Below, piece by piece: positions 17,535 to 26,110 of a DNA stretch of 64,000 nucleotides. Under the pieces are notes generated by a model. That model saw only the letters and a program-made list of their open reading frames with translations. It was not told the DNA's origin and searched no databases. The DNA is taken from contig ONAD01000002.1 of assembly GCA_900315735.1 (NCBI GenBank), positions 109,291 to 173,290 of the forward strand, given 5' to 3'. Made by a program: the position numbers and the translations under genes. Numbering within the stretch: the first letter of the stretch is position 1; each line of letters begins with the position of its first letter. Source of the stretch: an uncultured Lachnospiraceae bacterium (GTDB lineage: Bacteria > Bacillota > Clostridia > Lachnospirales > Lachnospiraceae).

Positions 17535-18449
17535 ATGACACTTCAGCAGTTACGCTATATTACAACTGTGGCAGATACCGGAACCATTACGGAGGCAGCA
17601 AAGAAATTATACATTTCCCAGCCAAGCCTTACCAATGCCATCCATGAGCTGGAAAAGGAAATGGGCATTACCATTTTTAACCGGACGAATAAGGGAATCT
17701 TTATTTCCAGAGAAGGGGAAGAATTCTTGGGATATGCAAGACAGGTACTGGAGCAGACCACCATCTTAGAAGATAAATATAAGAAAAATGGTGGTGGGAA
17801 AAAGCAATTTTGCGTATCAACCCAGCATTACTCTTTTGCAGTGAATGCCTTTGTGGATCTGGTGAAAAAATACGGGCAGGAAGAGTATGATTTCAGCCTG
17901 CGGGAGACCCAGACCTATAAGTTAATCGAAGATGTGGCACATATGAGAAGTGAAATCGGAATCCTTTTCTTAAATGATTTCAATGAAAAAGTAATTATGA
18001 AAATATTGAAATCCTCTGATCTGGAATTTCATTTATTATTTGTTGCGGAACCTCATGTTTTTATCAGCAGGCATCATCCGTTGGCAAAGAAGAAAATCAT
18101 AACCAATGAGGAACTGGCAGATTATCCGTATCTTTCCTATGAGCAGGGGGAACACAATTCCTTTTATTTCTCGGAAGAAATTTTCTCCTCTTTTGAACGG
18201 AAGAAAAATATCCGTGTCAGTGACCGGGCAACCTTATTTAATCTTCTGATTGGTTTAAATGGTTACACGGTGTGCAGCGGAATCATTGACCAGAAATTAA
18301 ATGGCGAAGATATTATTGCAGTGCCGCTGGCAGATGAAGGTGACATGAGAATCGGATATGTGACCCACCGTAAAGGAATGATAAGCCGCTTAGGGGAAAC
18401 ATACCTTGAGGCATTAAAGAAATATATTACAGGAGAACAAAGCGTATGA
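17535..18449 (+). CDS. LysR-family transcriptional regulator (second copy)
   Basis: This 304-residue protein starts MTLQQLRYITTVADTGTITE, the usual LysR helix-turn-helix, with YISQPSLTNAIHELEKEMG as the recognition region. The effector domain begins near residue 90. It is only distantly similar to the LysR gene just upstream, so it is not a recent duplicate. Its stop overlaps the ATG of the yfcE-like gene. A MetE-like methyltransferase lies further downstream, so CysB/CysL-like control of sulfur metabolism is a possibility but is inference. Confidence 0.88.
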   Translation: MTLQQLRYITTVADTGTITEAAKKLYISQPSLTNAIHELEKEMGITIFNRTNKGIFISREGEEFLGYARQVLEQTTILEDKYKKNGGGKKQFCVSTQHYSFAVNAFVDLVKKYGQEEYDFSLRETQTYKLIEDVAHMRSEIGILFLNDFNEKVIMKILKSSDLEFHLLFVAEPHVFISRHHPLAKKKIITNEELADYPYLSYEQGEHNSFYFSEEIFSSFERKKNIRVSDRATLFNLLIGLNGYTVCSGIIDQKLNGEDIIAVPLADEGDMRIGYVTHRKGMISRLGETYLEALKKYITGEQSV

Positions 18450-19093
18450 AATGGATGATAGCATCGGATATTCACGGCTCGGCATATTATTGTAACGAGT
18501 TACTGATGGCATATAAGAGAGAAAAGGCAGACCGCCTGCTGTTGCTGGGGGATATTTTATATCATGGGCCAAGAAATGACCTGCCAAAAGAATATGAGCC
18601 GAAGAAGGTAATTGCATTATTAAATGAGTATAAGCAGGATATTCTCTGTGTGCGTGGAAACTGTGATACGGAAGTAGACCAGATGGTATTGGAATTTCCG
18701 ATACTTTCTGATTATTGTGTGGTGGCGGATGAGGAAAGGCTGATTTATGCAACCCACGGACACCATTATAATGAAGAAAATCTGCCGCCGCTTCATAAGG
18801 GAGACATCCTGTTATGCGGACATACCCATGTCCCAAAATGTGCGGAACATGAAGATTTCATCTATATGAATCCAGGCTCTGTCTCTATTCCAAAGGAAGA
18901 GAGCTGGCACGGCTATATGATTTATGACCGGGGCAGATTTATCTGGAAGAATCTGCAGGGAGAAGAGAAAATGCAGTATCCAAGGAGAACCCTGGAATCA
19001 AGAGGACGCTATAATGAATGTGGCAGTGACGGACAGGATATTTACGGGATAAAAGAGAAAGTAAGAAAGCATGTACGGGGAATAGAAAAGTAA
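18446..19093 (+). CDS. yfcE: YfcE/MJ0936-type phosphodiesterase
   Basis: This 215-residue calcineurin-like metallophosphoesterase has the metal-ligand motifs ASDIHGS (residues 6-12), LLGDILYHG, RGNCDTEVD, THGHHY and LCGHTHVPK. Family members hydrolyse phosphodiester bonds in vitro, with natural substrates mostly unknown. A basic C-terminal tail of about 30 residues (after FIWKNLQGEE) extends beyond the usual family length of about 180. The ATG overlaps the LysR stop. A terminator follows, so this ends the LysR-LysR-yfcE unit. Confidence 0.88.
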   Translation: MKWMIASDIHGSAYYCNELLMAYKREKADRLLLLGDILYHGPRNDLPKEYEPKKVIALLNEYKQDILCVRGNCDTEVDQMVLEFPILSDYCVVADEERLIYATHGHHYNEENLPPLHKGDILLCGHTHVPKCAEHEDFIYMNPGSVSIPKEESWHGYMIYDRGRFIWKNLQGEEKMQYPRRTLESRGRYNECGSDGQDIYGIKEKVRKHVRGIEK

Positions 19094-19105
19094 TTTTCCA
19101 ATCAT

Positions 19106-19150
19106 AAATAGGGCTGACCATAGTTTCAAACTATGGACAACCCTTATTTT
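19106..19150 (+). terminator. Rho-independent terminator after yfcE
   Basis: AAATAGGG...CCATAGTTT is followed by AAACTATGG...CCCTTATTTTT. The inner stem CCATAGTTT/AAACTATGG is a perfect 9 bp, the outer AGGG/CCCT pairs extend it, and a T run follows. A-rich sequence on the other side could make it bidirectional. Confidence 0.75.
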
Positions 19151-19223
19151 TATGTATTTTTCAGAATGAGACACTCCAATTATAATGAGGGAAATTAATT
19201 CACAGGAAATGGAGAAAATCAGA

Positions 19224-20348
19224 ATGAAGAATTTAACAACACCGTTCCGTTACGATTATGTAGGAAGTTTTTTACGTCCGGAAAAATTAAAGAAAGCCCG
19301 TGCTGACTTTGAAGCAGGGAAAATCACGAAAGAACAGTTAAAAGAGGTAGAGGATGCCTGTATTTTAGAACTGGTTGCAAAGATAAAGGAGCTTGGCTAC
19401 CATGTGATTACCGATGGAGAGTTCCGCAGAGCCACCTGGCATCTGGATTTTATGTGGGGATTCGATGGAATCGAGCATAAGAAGACCGTAGATGGAAATA
19501 CAACCTTCGATGGAGAGGCAGCCATGATAGATGACACTTTCATGGTGGGAAAGATTTCCGTAAAGAATCATCCGTTTGTCGAGCATTTCAAATTTGTAAA
19601 GGCACTGGAAGATGAAAATACCATAGCAAAGCAGACCGTTCCATCTCCAGCCCAGTTCTATGCTTATTTCACCGGGGCAGAGCTTTTGGATACAACTCTT
19701 GAAATTTATGGAACAGAAGAAGCTTTTGCAGAGGATGTCATCAAAGCATATGGGGAATTTATTGAGGAAATCTATGCAGCAGGCTGCAGAAATCTTCAGT
19801 TCGATGATTGTGTATGGGGTGGACTGGTAAATCCGAAGCTTGCTGTTGCCCTGACTGGAAGAAGAGGCGAAGCATTAGAAGAATATAAGAAGGTTATCCT
19901 TGCATTAAATAATAAAGTAGTAGAAAAAGCACCGGCTGACCTGACTATCAACACCCATGTATGCCGTGGAAATTATCATTCTACTTTCTTCAGCTCCGGC
20001 GCATATGACGGAGTAGCAGATTTGTTATTCGGAGAGGAAAATGTCAATGCTTACTATCTGGAATATGATGATGAGCGTTCCGGTGGTTTCGCACCGCTGG
20101 CAAAGGTAACCGGCAATAAGAAGGTGGTATTGGGACTTGTTACCACCAAGACACCGAAGCTTGAAGACAAGCAGGCAGTCATTGCAAGAATAAAAGAAGC
20201 GTCTAAATATGTTCCGTTGGAAAATCTTTATTTAAGTCCGCAGTGCGGATTTGCCTCCTGCGAAATCGGTAACAAGCTTACGGAAGAAGAACAGTGGGCA
20301 AAACTGAAGCTTGTTAAGGAAATCGCAGAAGAGGTCTGGGGAGATTAG
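19224..20348 (+). CDS. MetE C-terminal-domain methyltransferase (cobalamin-independent methionine synthase II family)
   Basis: The ATG at 19224 has GGAG nine bases upstream and gives 374 residues. The protein is a stand-alone MetE catalytic domain. RYDYVGSFLRPEKL near the start, the YHVITDGEFRR segment, the HVCRGNYHSTFFSSGAYD loop (residues about 250-267, with the zinc-ligand HVC) and CGFASCE near residue 350 (second Cys) are visible. It resembles the B. subtilis YxjG/YxjH group, which moves a methyl group to homocysteine or a similar thiol. It lacks the N-terminal folate half. It stands alone between a terminator and a convergent permease gene. Confidence 0.88.
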   Translation: MKNLTTPFRYDYVGSFLRPEKLKKARADFEAGKITKEQLKEVEDACILELVAKIKELGYHVITDGEFRRATWHLDFMWGFDGIEHKKTVDGNTTFDGEAAMIDDTFMVGKISVKNHPFVEHFKFVKALEDENTIAKQTVPSPAQFYAYFTGAELLDTTLEIYGTEEAFAEDVIKAYGEFIEEIYAAGCRNLQFDDCVWGGLVNPKLAVALTGRRGEALEEYKKVILALNNKVVEKAPADLTINTHVCRGNYHSTFFSSGAYDGVADLLFGEENVNAYYLEYDDERSGGFAPLAKVTGNKKVVLGLVTTKTPKLEDKQAVIARIKEASKYVPLENLYLSPQCGFASCEIGNKLTEEEQWAKLKLVKEIAEEVWGD

Positions 20349-21109
20349 AAAATCATTACCACGATTCCAAGAATCACCAGGATGATACCGGTAACCCGGT
20401 TCAGTGTCTTTGGTGCGGCTTTATTAGCAAAGACAGCGGCAATTCTTGCCCAGATTAAGGTAAATACAATGCACAGAACCCAGACGGTGACATCCGGCAG
20501 TCCGCCGATGGCAAAATGGGAAAGGGCACCGGTAAATGCGGTAAAGGTCATAATAAATACGCTGGTGCCAACGGCAGTTTTCAGTTCATAGCCTAATACA
20601 GAGGTCAGGATTAAAAGCATCATCATGCCGCCTCCGGCACCTACGAAGCCGCAGATAAAACCAATCAGCACACCGCAGATTACAGACTGGATGGCACGTT
20701 TCTTTGCGGAAACGGCGGACATGGATTCTTTCGTAGTCATAACCGGTTTTACAATAAATTTAATTCCTAACAGGAAGGTCATGAAAACGGAAAAGTTCCC
20801 CATGGTGGCAGATGGCACAAGGCTTGAAACATAGCTTCCTACTACGGTAAATAGCAGTACGCTGACCATCATAATCAGACCGTTTTTAATATCGAGGTTC
20901 TTGTGTTTTCCATAAGTATAGGCAGAAATGGCACTTGCTAATACATCGGAAGAAAGCGCGATGCCGACTGCCATATATGGGTCAATGCCCAGAAAATGAA
21001 TAAGCAGCGGGCTGATGACGGCAGCGGCGCTCATACCGGCAAATCCGGTTCCAAGTCCGGCACCCATGCCCGCAAAAAATGTAACCAGAATCGTAGTAAA
21101 TAAATCCAT
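20345..21109 (-). CDS. TauE/SafE-family permease
   Basis: This 254-residue protein has about eight membrane segments and the two-fold repeat of the TauE/SafE family (GMGAGLGTGFAGMSAAAVISP near the start and GFICGFVGAGGGMMMLLIL in the second half). Members export sulfite, sulfoacetate or other small anions. The start follows the MarR stop by one base, and GAGGAGG is both the last MarR codons and its ribosome site. The last bases overlap the convergent methyltransferase stop. Confidence 0.88.
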   Translation of the reverse strand: MDLFTTILVTFFAGMGAGLGTGFAGMSAAAVISPLLIHFLGIDPYMAVGIALSSDVLASAISAYTYGKHKNLDIKNGLIMMVSVLLFTVVGSYVSSLVPSATMGNFSVFMTFLLGIKFIVKPVMTTKESMSAVSAKKRAIQSVICGVLIGFICGFVGAGGGMMMLLILTSVLGYELKTAVGTSVFIMTFTAFTGALSHFAIGGLPDVTVWVLCIVFTLIWARIAAVFANKAAPKTLNRVTGIILVILGIVVMIF

Positions 21110-21110
21110 T

Positions 21111-21545
21111 CTATGATACCTCCTCTAAAATCGAATCCAGCGTTGCCTCCATCTGTGCCATTCCCTTGAAGAAAGCATTTTTCGTGGCATCATCCAGATT
21201 GGCAATCAGCCGGTCGGCAAAATCCTGCTGCAGAGCTTGTCCCTTTTTTATAACAGGGGCAGCTTTTTTCGTACATAAAAGCTGCGTCTTGCGGCGGTCA
21301 CCGGCAACCTCTTTTCGGATAAGATATCCTTCTTTTACCAGCCGGTCTACATTGACGGAGACCAGATTTGCCTTAATCTGGCACACCTCAACAATATCTC
21401 TGGCAGTCGAATATTCCGGATTATTTCCTAAAAACATTAAAATATCAAAAGCCGTCTGCGGCAGATGCAGCGAATGGCACAAAGGCTTACATACAGCAGC
21501 ATAGGCAGCAGACATTTTTCTTGCAAAAGCAATTCCGGTATGCAT
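21111..21545 (-). CDS. MarR-family regulator of the TauE permease
   Basis: This 144-residue protein is a winged-helix MarR regulator: TARDIVEVCQIKANLVSVNVDRLVKEGYLIRKE covers the recognition helix, and DRRKTQLLCTKKA covers the wing. It is first in a two-gene unit with the permease. A perfect palindrome, TTCAAATTTGAA (21583-21594), sits about 40 bases before the start and is the likely operator. The ligand is unknown, presumably the anion exported by the permease. Confidence 0.85.
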   Translation of the reverse strand: MHTGIAFARKMSAAYAAVCKPLCHSLHLPQTAFDILMFLGNNPEYSTARDIVEVCQIKANLVSVNVDRLVKEGYLIRKEVAGDRRKTQLLCTKKAAPVIKKGQALQQDFADRLIANLDDATKNAFFKGMAQMEATLDSILEEVS

Positions 21546-21582
21546 ATGAAAATCCTCCTAAAAATATTTCAAAATAAAATAG

Positions 21583-21594
21583 TTCAAATTTGAA
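21583..21594. promoter_or_regulatory. Candidate MarR operator
   Basis: TTCAAATTTGAA is a perfect 12-bp palindrome in the divergent region before the MarR-TauE unit, 38 bases upstream of the MarR start. Its size and position suit autorepression. Confidence 0.5.
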
Positions 21595-21756
21595 GTAATC
21601 TTTTTACGGTATATTAACACCGGAAGGAAGAACTGTAAAGTGGGGTGGAAAAAATTTTATAAAAAGTTTATGATATAACGAGCGGCGAATATTGATCATG
21701 GGCTGGTTTTGCACATGATATAATGAGCACAAGCGGGAAGAATGCGAGGAAATATA

Positions 21757-22245
21757 ATGAATAAGCAGGAAATTTATGAATATCTGAATCAACAGCATAT
21801 CTGGTATGAAGTGACAGAGCATAAGGCTGTTTACAATATGGAAGATTTATCAGATGTGGAAATTCCCTATCCACAGGCAGATGCAAAGAATCTTTTTGTA
21901 CGTGATAATAAGAAACAGAATTATTATCTGATTACAGTGAGGGGAGATCAGAGGGTAGATTTAAAGGCATTTCGAAAGGCCAATGGAACGCGTCCGTTAA
22001 GTTTTGCCTCGGAAGAAGATTTGACTGAGAAAATGGGGCTGCAGCCAGGTTCGGTAACACCGCTCGGTGTACTCAACGATGAAGCATGCAGCGTGAAGGT
22101 ATTTGTGGATGCTTATTTTCTGGAAAATGATGCATTGATTGGAGTACATCCGAACGAGAATACGGCTACCATATGGATGAAGACAGAGGATTTGCTTCGC
22201 ATCATCCGGGCGCATGGAAATGAAGTCTATTGTGTGTCGATGTAG
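21757..22245 (+). CDS. YbaK/ProX-type aminoacyl-tRNA deacylase
   Basis: With the ATG at 21757 (GAGG eight bases upstream) the protein has 162 residues. It matches the YbaK/ProRS-associated editing fold: WYEVTEHKAVYNMEDL near the start, KNLFVRDNKKQNYYLITV (with the Lys typical of the active site), and GSVTPLGVLNDE near residue 107. Homologues free-standing from ProRS deacylate mischarged tRNA such as Ala-tRNAPro. It stands alone. The exact mischarged substrate is inferred. Confidence 0.85.
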   Translation: MNKQEIYEYLNQQHIWYEVTEHKAVYNMEDLSDVEIPYPQADAKNLFVRDNKKQNYYLITVRGDQRVDLKAFRKANGTRPLSFASEEDLTEKMGLQPGSVTPLGVLNDEACSVKVFVDAYFLENDALIGVHPNENTATIWMKTEDLLRIIRAHGNEVYCVSM

Positions 22246-22337
22246 AAAAAATATCCGGAGAAATAGAGAGTTTTTAGATAATAATAGGGGAACGGAGAGA
22301 AGCAAGCCAAGTATTTTTATTCACGTGTTATGGAATG

Positions 22338-22373
22338 CAAAAAGGATAGACAGTTCATTAACCATCTATCCTT
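22338..22373 (-). terminator. Terminator after rubrerythrin
   Basis: AAGGATAGA (22342-22350) pairs with TCTATCCTT (22365-22373). On the minus strand the stem runs into TTTTTGC. The stem is 9 bp with a 14-base loop. Confidence 0.8.
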
Positions 22374-22401
22374 AGAATGCTTATTCTATGCGGTTTTAAG
22401 A

Positions 22402-22944
22402 TTAACCAAAGTATCTCTTTAACAGACCTTCGAATGCCTTTCCATGTCTAGCCTCGTCTCTAGCCATCTCATGAACGGTATCATGGATTGCATCAAGGTT
22501 AGCAGCTTTAGCACGTTTTGCAAGGTCAAATTTACCAGCAGTAGCACCGTTTTCTGCATCTACACGCATTTCAAGGTTTTTCTTTGTACTGTCGGTTACA
22601 ACTTCACCAAGCAGTTCTGCAAATTTTGCTGCATGTTCAGCCTCTTCAAAAGCTGCTTTCTCCCAGTAAAGTCCGATTTCCGGATATCCTTCTCTATGTG
22701 CAACTCTTGCCATTGCAAGGTACATTCCGACTTCAGAGCATTCTCCTTCGAAGTTTGCTCTTAAATCAGCAATAATATCTTCTGGAGCACCCTGTGCTAC
22801 ACCAACTACATGCTCAGCAGCCCATGTCTTATCACCTGTCTGTTCTTTGAATTTCTCAGCCGGAGCTTTACATACTGGGCAGAACTCCGGAGCACTTTCA
22901 CCTTCATAAACATAACCACATACTGTACAAACAAATTTTTTCAT
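22402..22944 (-). CDS. Reverse rubrerythrin (rubredoxin domain first)
   Basis: This 180-residue protein starts with a rubredoxin-type FeS4 site (CTVCGY at residues 6-11, CPVC near 22-25) and continues with a four-helix diiron domain ([33 protein letters not shown]). The rubredoxin domain is N-terminal, as in clostridial reverse rubrerythrins, which reduce hydrogen peroxide with electrons from NADH via a partner. Its promoter carries the same operator found before the adjacent perR, so PerR control is likely. It ends at a clear terminator. Confidence 0.92.
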   Translation of the reverse strand: MKKFVCTVCGYVYEGESAPEFCPVCKAPAEKFKEQTGDKTWAAEHVVGVAQGAPEDIIADLRANFEGECSEVGMYLAMARVAHREGYPEIGLYWEKAAFEEAEHAAKFAELLGEVVTDSTKKNLEMRVDAENGATAGKFDLAKRAKAANLDAIHDTVHEMARDEARHGKAFEGLLKRYFG

Positions 22945-22986
22945 CTTAATTTCTCCTTTTCTTTTTATGAATTGTATTTATATATC

Positions 22987-23014
22987 AATAATAGTAATTG
23001 TTACTGATATTAAT
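22987..23014. promoter_or_regulatory. PerR box before rubrerythrin
   Basis: The 28-base block 22987-23014 has the core AATTGTTACTGAT and outer AATAAT/ATTAAT. It is nearly identical to the block at 23513-23540 before perR. It sits 43 bases before the rubrerythrin start, in the promoter region, and has Fur/PerR-like symmetry. Confidence 0.65.
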
Positions 23015-23023
23015 TTAGCATAA

Positions 23024-23497
23024 TTATTTGGAAGTGTCAACTACTTTTTTATTTTGTTTTTCTTCCTTATATTCTGCAGAATCTGCAGTTTTATCCGCCG
23101 GGGAAGCAGCTTGCTCCAGTGACTTTTTACAGTCAGGGCAGAGACCATAGAACTGGGTAATGTGTCCCTCAATTGTACCGGCAAATTCTTCCGCGGCAAT
23201 GACATTAATCAGGTCAATGTTTTTCATTTTTAAATCAAGAACTGCATTACAATTCGTGCAGAAGAAGTGGTAATGAGGCTTTGGATTGCCGTCGAAGCGG
23301 TCAGGACCATTTTCCGTTGAAATTTTCTGAATCTCGCCTAAATCAGCCAGGAGAGAGAGATTGCGGTATACCGTTCCCAGACTGATATTGGGATATTCCT
23401 GCCGTATGTCAGAATAAACCGTCTCAGCAGTCGGATGGTCGGTACGTCCCATCAGGTTATTCTTAATGCTTTCCCGTTGTCGACTAAATTTAATCAT
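23024..23497 (-). CDS. perR: Fur-family peroxide regulator, PerR type
   Basis: This 157-residue protein has the Fur winged helix (TVYSDIRQEYPNISLGTVYRNLSLL), the metal site around PHYHFFCTNCNAV, and a second CxxC (CPDCKK) completing a structural zinc site. The His-rich sensor positions fit PerR, and rubrerythrin, a peroxide-defence gene, lies directly downstream with a matching operator. The C-terminal tail of about 25 Lys/Glu-rich residues is longer than usual. Fur or Zur cannot be fully excluded without experiments. Confidence 0.85.
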   Translation of the reverse strand: MIKFSRQRESIKNNLMGRTDHPTAETVYSDIRQEYPNISLGTVYRNLSLLADLGEIQKISTENGPDRFDGNPKPHYHFFCTNCNAVLDLKMKNIDLINVIAAEEFAGTIEGHITQFYGLCPDCKKSLEQAASPADKTADSAEYKEEKQNKKVVDTSK

Positions 23498-23512
23498 ATA
23501 TTCTCCTTAATA

Positions 23513-23540
23513 AATAATGATAACTGTTACTGATTTTAAT
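23513..23540. promoter_or_regulatory. PerR box before perR (autoregulation)
   Basis: The block 23513-23540 shares 24 of 28 positions with 22987-23014: AATAAT, then TAA.TGTTACTGAT, then TTAAT. It lies 16 bases before the perR start, as expected for an autoregulatory operator. Confidence 0.65.
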
Positions 23541-23652
23541 ATAATTCCTAAAAGCAATTTTGTCAAGAAGAAATATAGGGTAAAAAATCTGCATGGAATC
23601 TTAAGACATGGAATATGATATAGGGAATAAAAGGATATATGAAGGAGAGGTT

Positions 23653-24528
23653 ATGCCGCAGTTTAAACGGTTTGTCGCATATCTTTATTATTATGAAAAT
23701 GATACAAAGGAATATCTTGCCGGATTTGCCAAGGTGGAAATGCGCGGAGGCATCTGCCGGTTGGAGATACATTTAAAAGGAACAGAATATGCAGGGCAGG
23801 AAGGAAAGGTGAGCCTTTTTATTCGAAGAGAGGGAAAAATTCTGACTTTTCCGGTGGGCAGCATGAGACTGATGTCCCAGAGCTCAGATTATACCGGAAG
23901 GATTTCTGAAGGCGAGCTTGGGGACGAAACCTGTCACATGCAGGATGTATGCGGAATACTGATTCAGCCGGGCGATGGAAATTTCTATGGAAGCCAGTGG
24001 GACGATGGAGAGATACATAAGGAAGAGATAGAAATGCAAGCAGCAGAGGAGCAGTCGCTTCAGACCGAGGAAGTGCCAATGCGCTGTATTTTTCCGGAAC
24101 AGCGGAGCATGGAAAAATGTATCCGGGAAAGAAACACACAGGAAAAAGGCACTGGGGAAAAAGAGGCATCCATCTGGGAGCATTGGGAGAATCTGAAACG
24201 CAAAATGACGATTCTGCATCCTTTTGAAGGAGAGAATATCACCTGCGTTCATATGGAATTGCGGGATTTGCGGGAGCTGCCGCAGAAATACTGGTATCTG
24301 GGAAATAACAGCTTTCTCTTACATGGCTTCTTTAATTACCGGTATCTTTTCTTTGGGGAACAGGTGACGCCGGAAGGCAGGGAGCTGTTCTTAGCAGTGC
24401 CGGGAGTTTACCAGAAGCCGGAAAAGGTAATGGCTGCTATTTTCGGGTTCCCGCAGTTTCGTACGGAGAAGCCGTGTCAGCAGTTAGAGGGGACATTTGG
24501 CTACTGGTATCGCCGGATGGACGAATAA
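23653..24528 (+). CDS. DUF6128-like protein of unknown function
   Basis: With the ATG at 23653 (GAAGGAGAGG just upstream) the protein has 291 residues. The first 110 residues (PQFKRFVAYLYYYEND, GFAKVEMRGGICRLEIHLKG, GKVSLFIRREG) match a beta-rich domain I associate with DUF6128 in Lachnospiraceae. A charged, low-complexity linker follows (about 125-180). The C-terminal 100 residues (LRELPQKYWYLGNNSFLLHGFFNYRYL) look like a second conserved domain. It has no signal peptide. Its 3' end overlaps the convergent GNAT gene by 92 bases. Function unknown. Confidence 0.7.
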   Translation: MPQFKRFVAYLYYYENDTKEYLAGFAKVEMRGGICRLEIHLKGTEYAGQEGKVSLFIRREGKILTFPVGSMRLMSQSSDYTGRISEGELGDETCHMQDVCGILIQPGDGNFYGSQWDDGEIHKEEIEMQAAEEQSLQTEEVPMRCIFPEQRSMEKCIRERNTQEKGTGEKEASIWEHWENLKRKMTILHPFEGENITCVHMELRDLRELPQKYWYLGNNSFLLHGFFNYRYLFFGEQVTPEGRELFLAVPGVYQKPEKVMAAIFGFPQFRTEKPCQQLEGTFGYWYRRMDE

Positions 24529-25060
24529 GGGCAAATCGGATATGGTCTTCCCATTTTCCCTGTATCAGGGCAAACTCCCTGGCAATGCCCTCCTGTTGAA
24601 AAGCCAGGGATTCTAACAGCCGGATGGAAGCGGTGTTTTCCGGCATGACGGTGGCTTCTATCCGGTGCAGATGAAATTCTTCAAACATAAGCTGAATGCC
24701 AAAAGCAAGGGCTTCGCGGGCATATCCTTTGTGCCAGTATGCCGGAGAAAAGCGGTAACCCGTTTCGCAGGAATAGTAGGTGGAGCGGTCAATATTACGG
24801 AAACAGACGGTGCCGATGATTTCATCCGGATTTTCCCTGCGGAATACATAGAAGCGGATGAGATTGTGCTTTAAGGTGAGGCTCAGCTCGCAGTTAAGCA
24901 GGGTCCGCTGGTAGCTTTCGGTATAGAACTGTTCCGGGTGGATGGCTTCGTATGGTTCAAAAACCGCCCGGTTCTTCCGGTAGAACTGAAGAACCGCCGG
25001 GGCTTCCTCTTCCCCAAGCAGTCTTAGAATTAAACGGTCTGTTTCATAGGTAAATTTCAT
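24437..25060 (-). CDS. GNAT acetyltransferase, RimJ/RimL type
   Basis: This 207-residue protein begins TDRLILRLLGEEEAPAVL, the RimJ/RimL-type opening, and has the acetyl-CoA loop YRFSPAYWHKGYAREAL and the NTASIRLLESLAFQQEG C-terminal motif. It would acetylate a protein N-terminus or a small molecule. The substrate is unknown. The last 30 residues are a Ser/Thr-rich tail encoded in the 92-base overlap with the convergent DUF6128-like gene, so the true domain probably ends near residue 180. Confidence 0.85.
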   Translation of the reverse strand: MKFTYETDRLILRLLGEEEAPAVLQFYRKNRAVFEPYEAIHPEQFYTESYQRTLLNCELSLTLKHNLIRFYVFRRENPDEIIGTVCFRNIDRSTYYSCETGYRFSPAYWHKGYAREALAFGIQLMFEEFHLHRIEATVMPENTASIRLLESLAFQQEGIAREFALIQGKWEDHIRFALIRPSGDTSSQMSPLTADTASPYETAGTRK

Positions 25061-25157
25061 GCAATCAACTCCTGCAGACGGTATAAGAATACCTTTTTGT
25101 TACTCATAAAATATGCTATTATTATAGCAGAGAAAAGAGCAAAAGTCAGGAGTAAAC

Positions 25158-25715
25158 ATGGAACCGGAGATAAAATATATGAAAGCCGCCCTGCGGGAGG
25201 CAAAGAAAGCAGAAAAATTAGAGGAAGTTCCCATCGGCTGTGTGATTGTGCAGAATGATAAAATCATTGCCCAGGGCTATAACCGCCGCAACACTGATAA
25301 AAATACCCTTTCCCATGCGGAACTGACCGCTATAAAAAAGGCGTCAAAGAAGACCGGGGACTGGAGGCTTGAAGACTGCGTGATGTATGTGACGTTGGAG
25401 CCATGCCAGATGTGCGCAGGAGCCATTGTGCAGTCCCGGATGAAAAAGGTGGTAATCGGAACCATGAATCCCAAGGCAGGCTGCGCCGGGTCGGTGATGA
25501 ACCTCTTACAGGTGGCAGCATTTAACCATCAGGTAGAGATAGAGCGGGGCGTGTTAGAGGAAGAATGTTCGGACATGCTGTCGGAATTTTTCCGGCGGTT
25601 GCGGGAGAAGAAGAAACAGCAGAAAATGAAGGCAAAAGAGCAGCAGAAAATAACAGCAGAAAATGAGAGAAAAAGCGCAACAGGAAATCCAGAGAAAATA
25701 GCCCGAAAACCTTGA
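25158..25715 (+). CDS. tadA: tRNA-specific adenosine deaminase
   Basis: This 185-residue zinc enzyme makes inosine at position 34 of tRNA-Arg(ACG). The HAE motif (LSHAELTAI) and PCQMCAGAI carry the zinc ligands and the catalytic Glu. YNRRNTDKN and GAIVQSRMKKVVIG are typical. The core ends near residue 150. A Lys/Gln-rich tail (about 30 residues) follows and may help RNA binding. It lies directly upstream of the SRP RNA, an arrangement seen in other Firmicutes. Confidence 0.92.
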   Translation: MEPEIKYMKAALREAKKAEKLEEVPIGCVIVQNDKIIAQGYNRRNTDKNTLSHAELTAIKKASKKTGDWRLEDCVMYVTLEPCQMCAGAIVQSRMKKVVIGTMNPKAGCAGSVMNLLQVAAFNHQVEIERGVLEEECSDMLSEFFRRLREKKKQQKMKAKEQQKITAENERKSATGNPEKIARKP

Positions 25716-25741
25716 CAATCCGGCATAAAATAGGCTATAAT
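25712..25741 (+). promoter_or_regulatory. SRP RNA promoter
   Basis: TTGACA (25712-25717) and TATAAT (25736-25741) are perfect consensus boxes with an 18-base spacer. Transcription should begin about eight bases later, which agrees with the SRP RNA 5' end. Confidence 0.85.
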
Positions 25742-25748
25742 TTAGATT

Positions 25749-26010
25749 CCGAGCAGCCGGGGTGGCAGCGGTGCCCTGTACCAGCAATCCGCTATAGCTG
25801 GGGTGATATCCTGTCTCGGGTTTGAAATTGTAAAGCAGCCCTGAATAAGTGGCGTTGATGTCTGGGTCTTACGCAACAGGAATCTGTGAACCGGGTCAGG
25901 TCAGGAATGAAGCAGCCCTAAGCGGAAGCTCTTGTGTGCCGTAAGGTCGCCTGGGCTGAGTTGGCTGTTCAGGTAACGTTTGCAACGAGAATTCAAAACA
26001 GGATGCTCGG
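25749..26010 (+). ncRNA. ffs: Signal recognition particle RNA, large form
   Basis: The ends CCGAGCA (25749-25755) and TGCTCGG (26004-26010) close the molecule, and a TTTTT terminator follows. The 5' part GGTGGCAGCGGTGCCCTGTACC and TCCGCTATAGC is the Alu domain. The apical helix 8 region with TCAGG, GGAA and AAGCAGCCC at about 25893-25918 binds Ffh. The length of about 262 bases is the long Firmicute type. It acts in co-translational membrane targeting. Confidence 0.93.
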
Positions 26011-26110
26011 TTTTTAATGCAAAAAATTAAATTTTATTATATAATAGAAGCAAGGGTTCTTCATAAGAAAGTTGGAGAAAAGAAAATTTAATAAGGTAAA
26101 GGAGAAAAAC

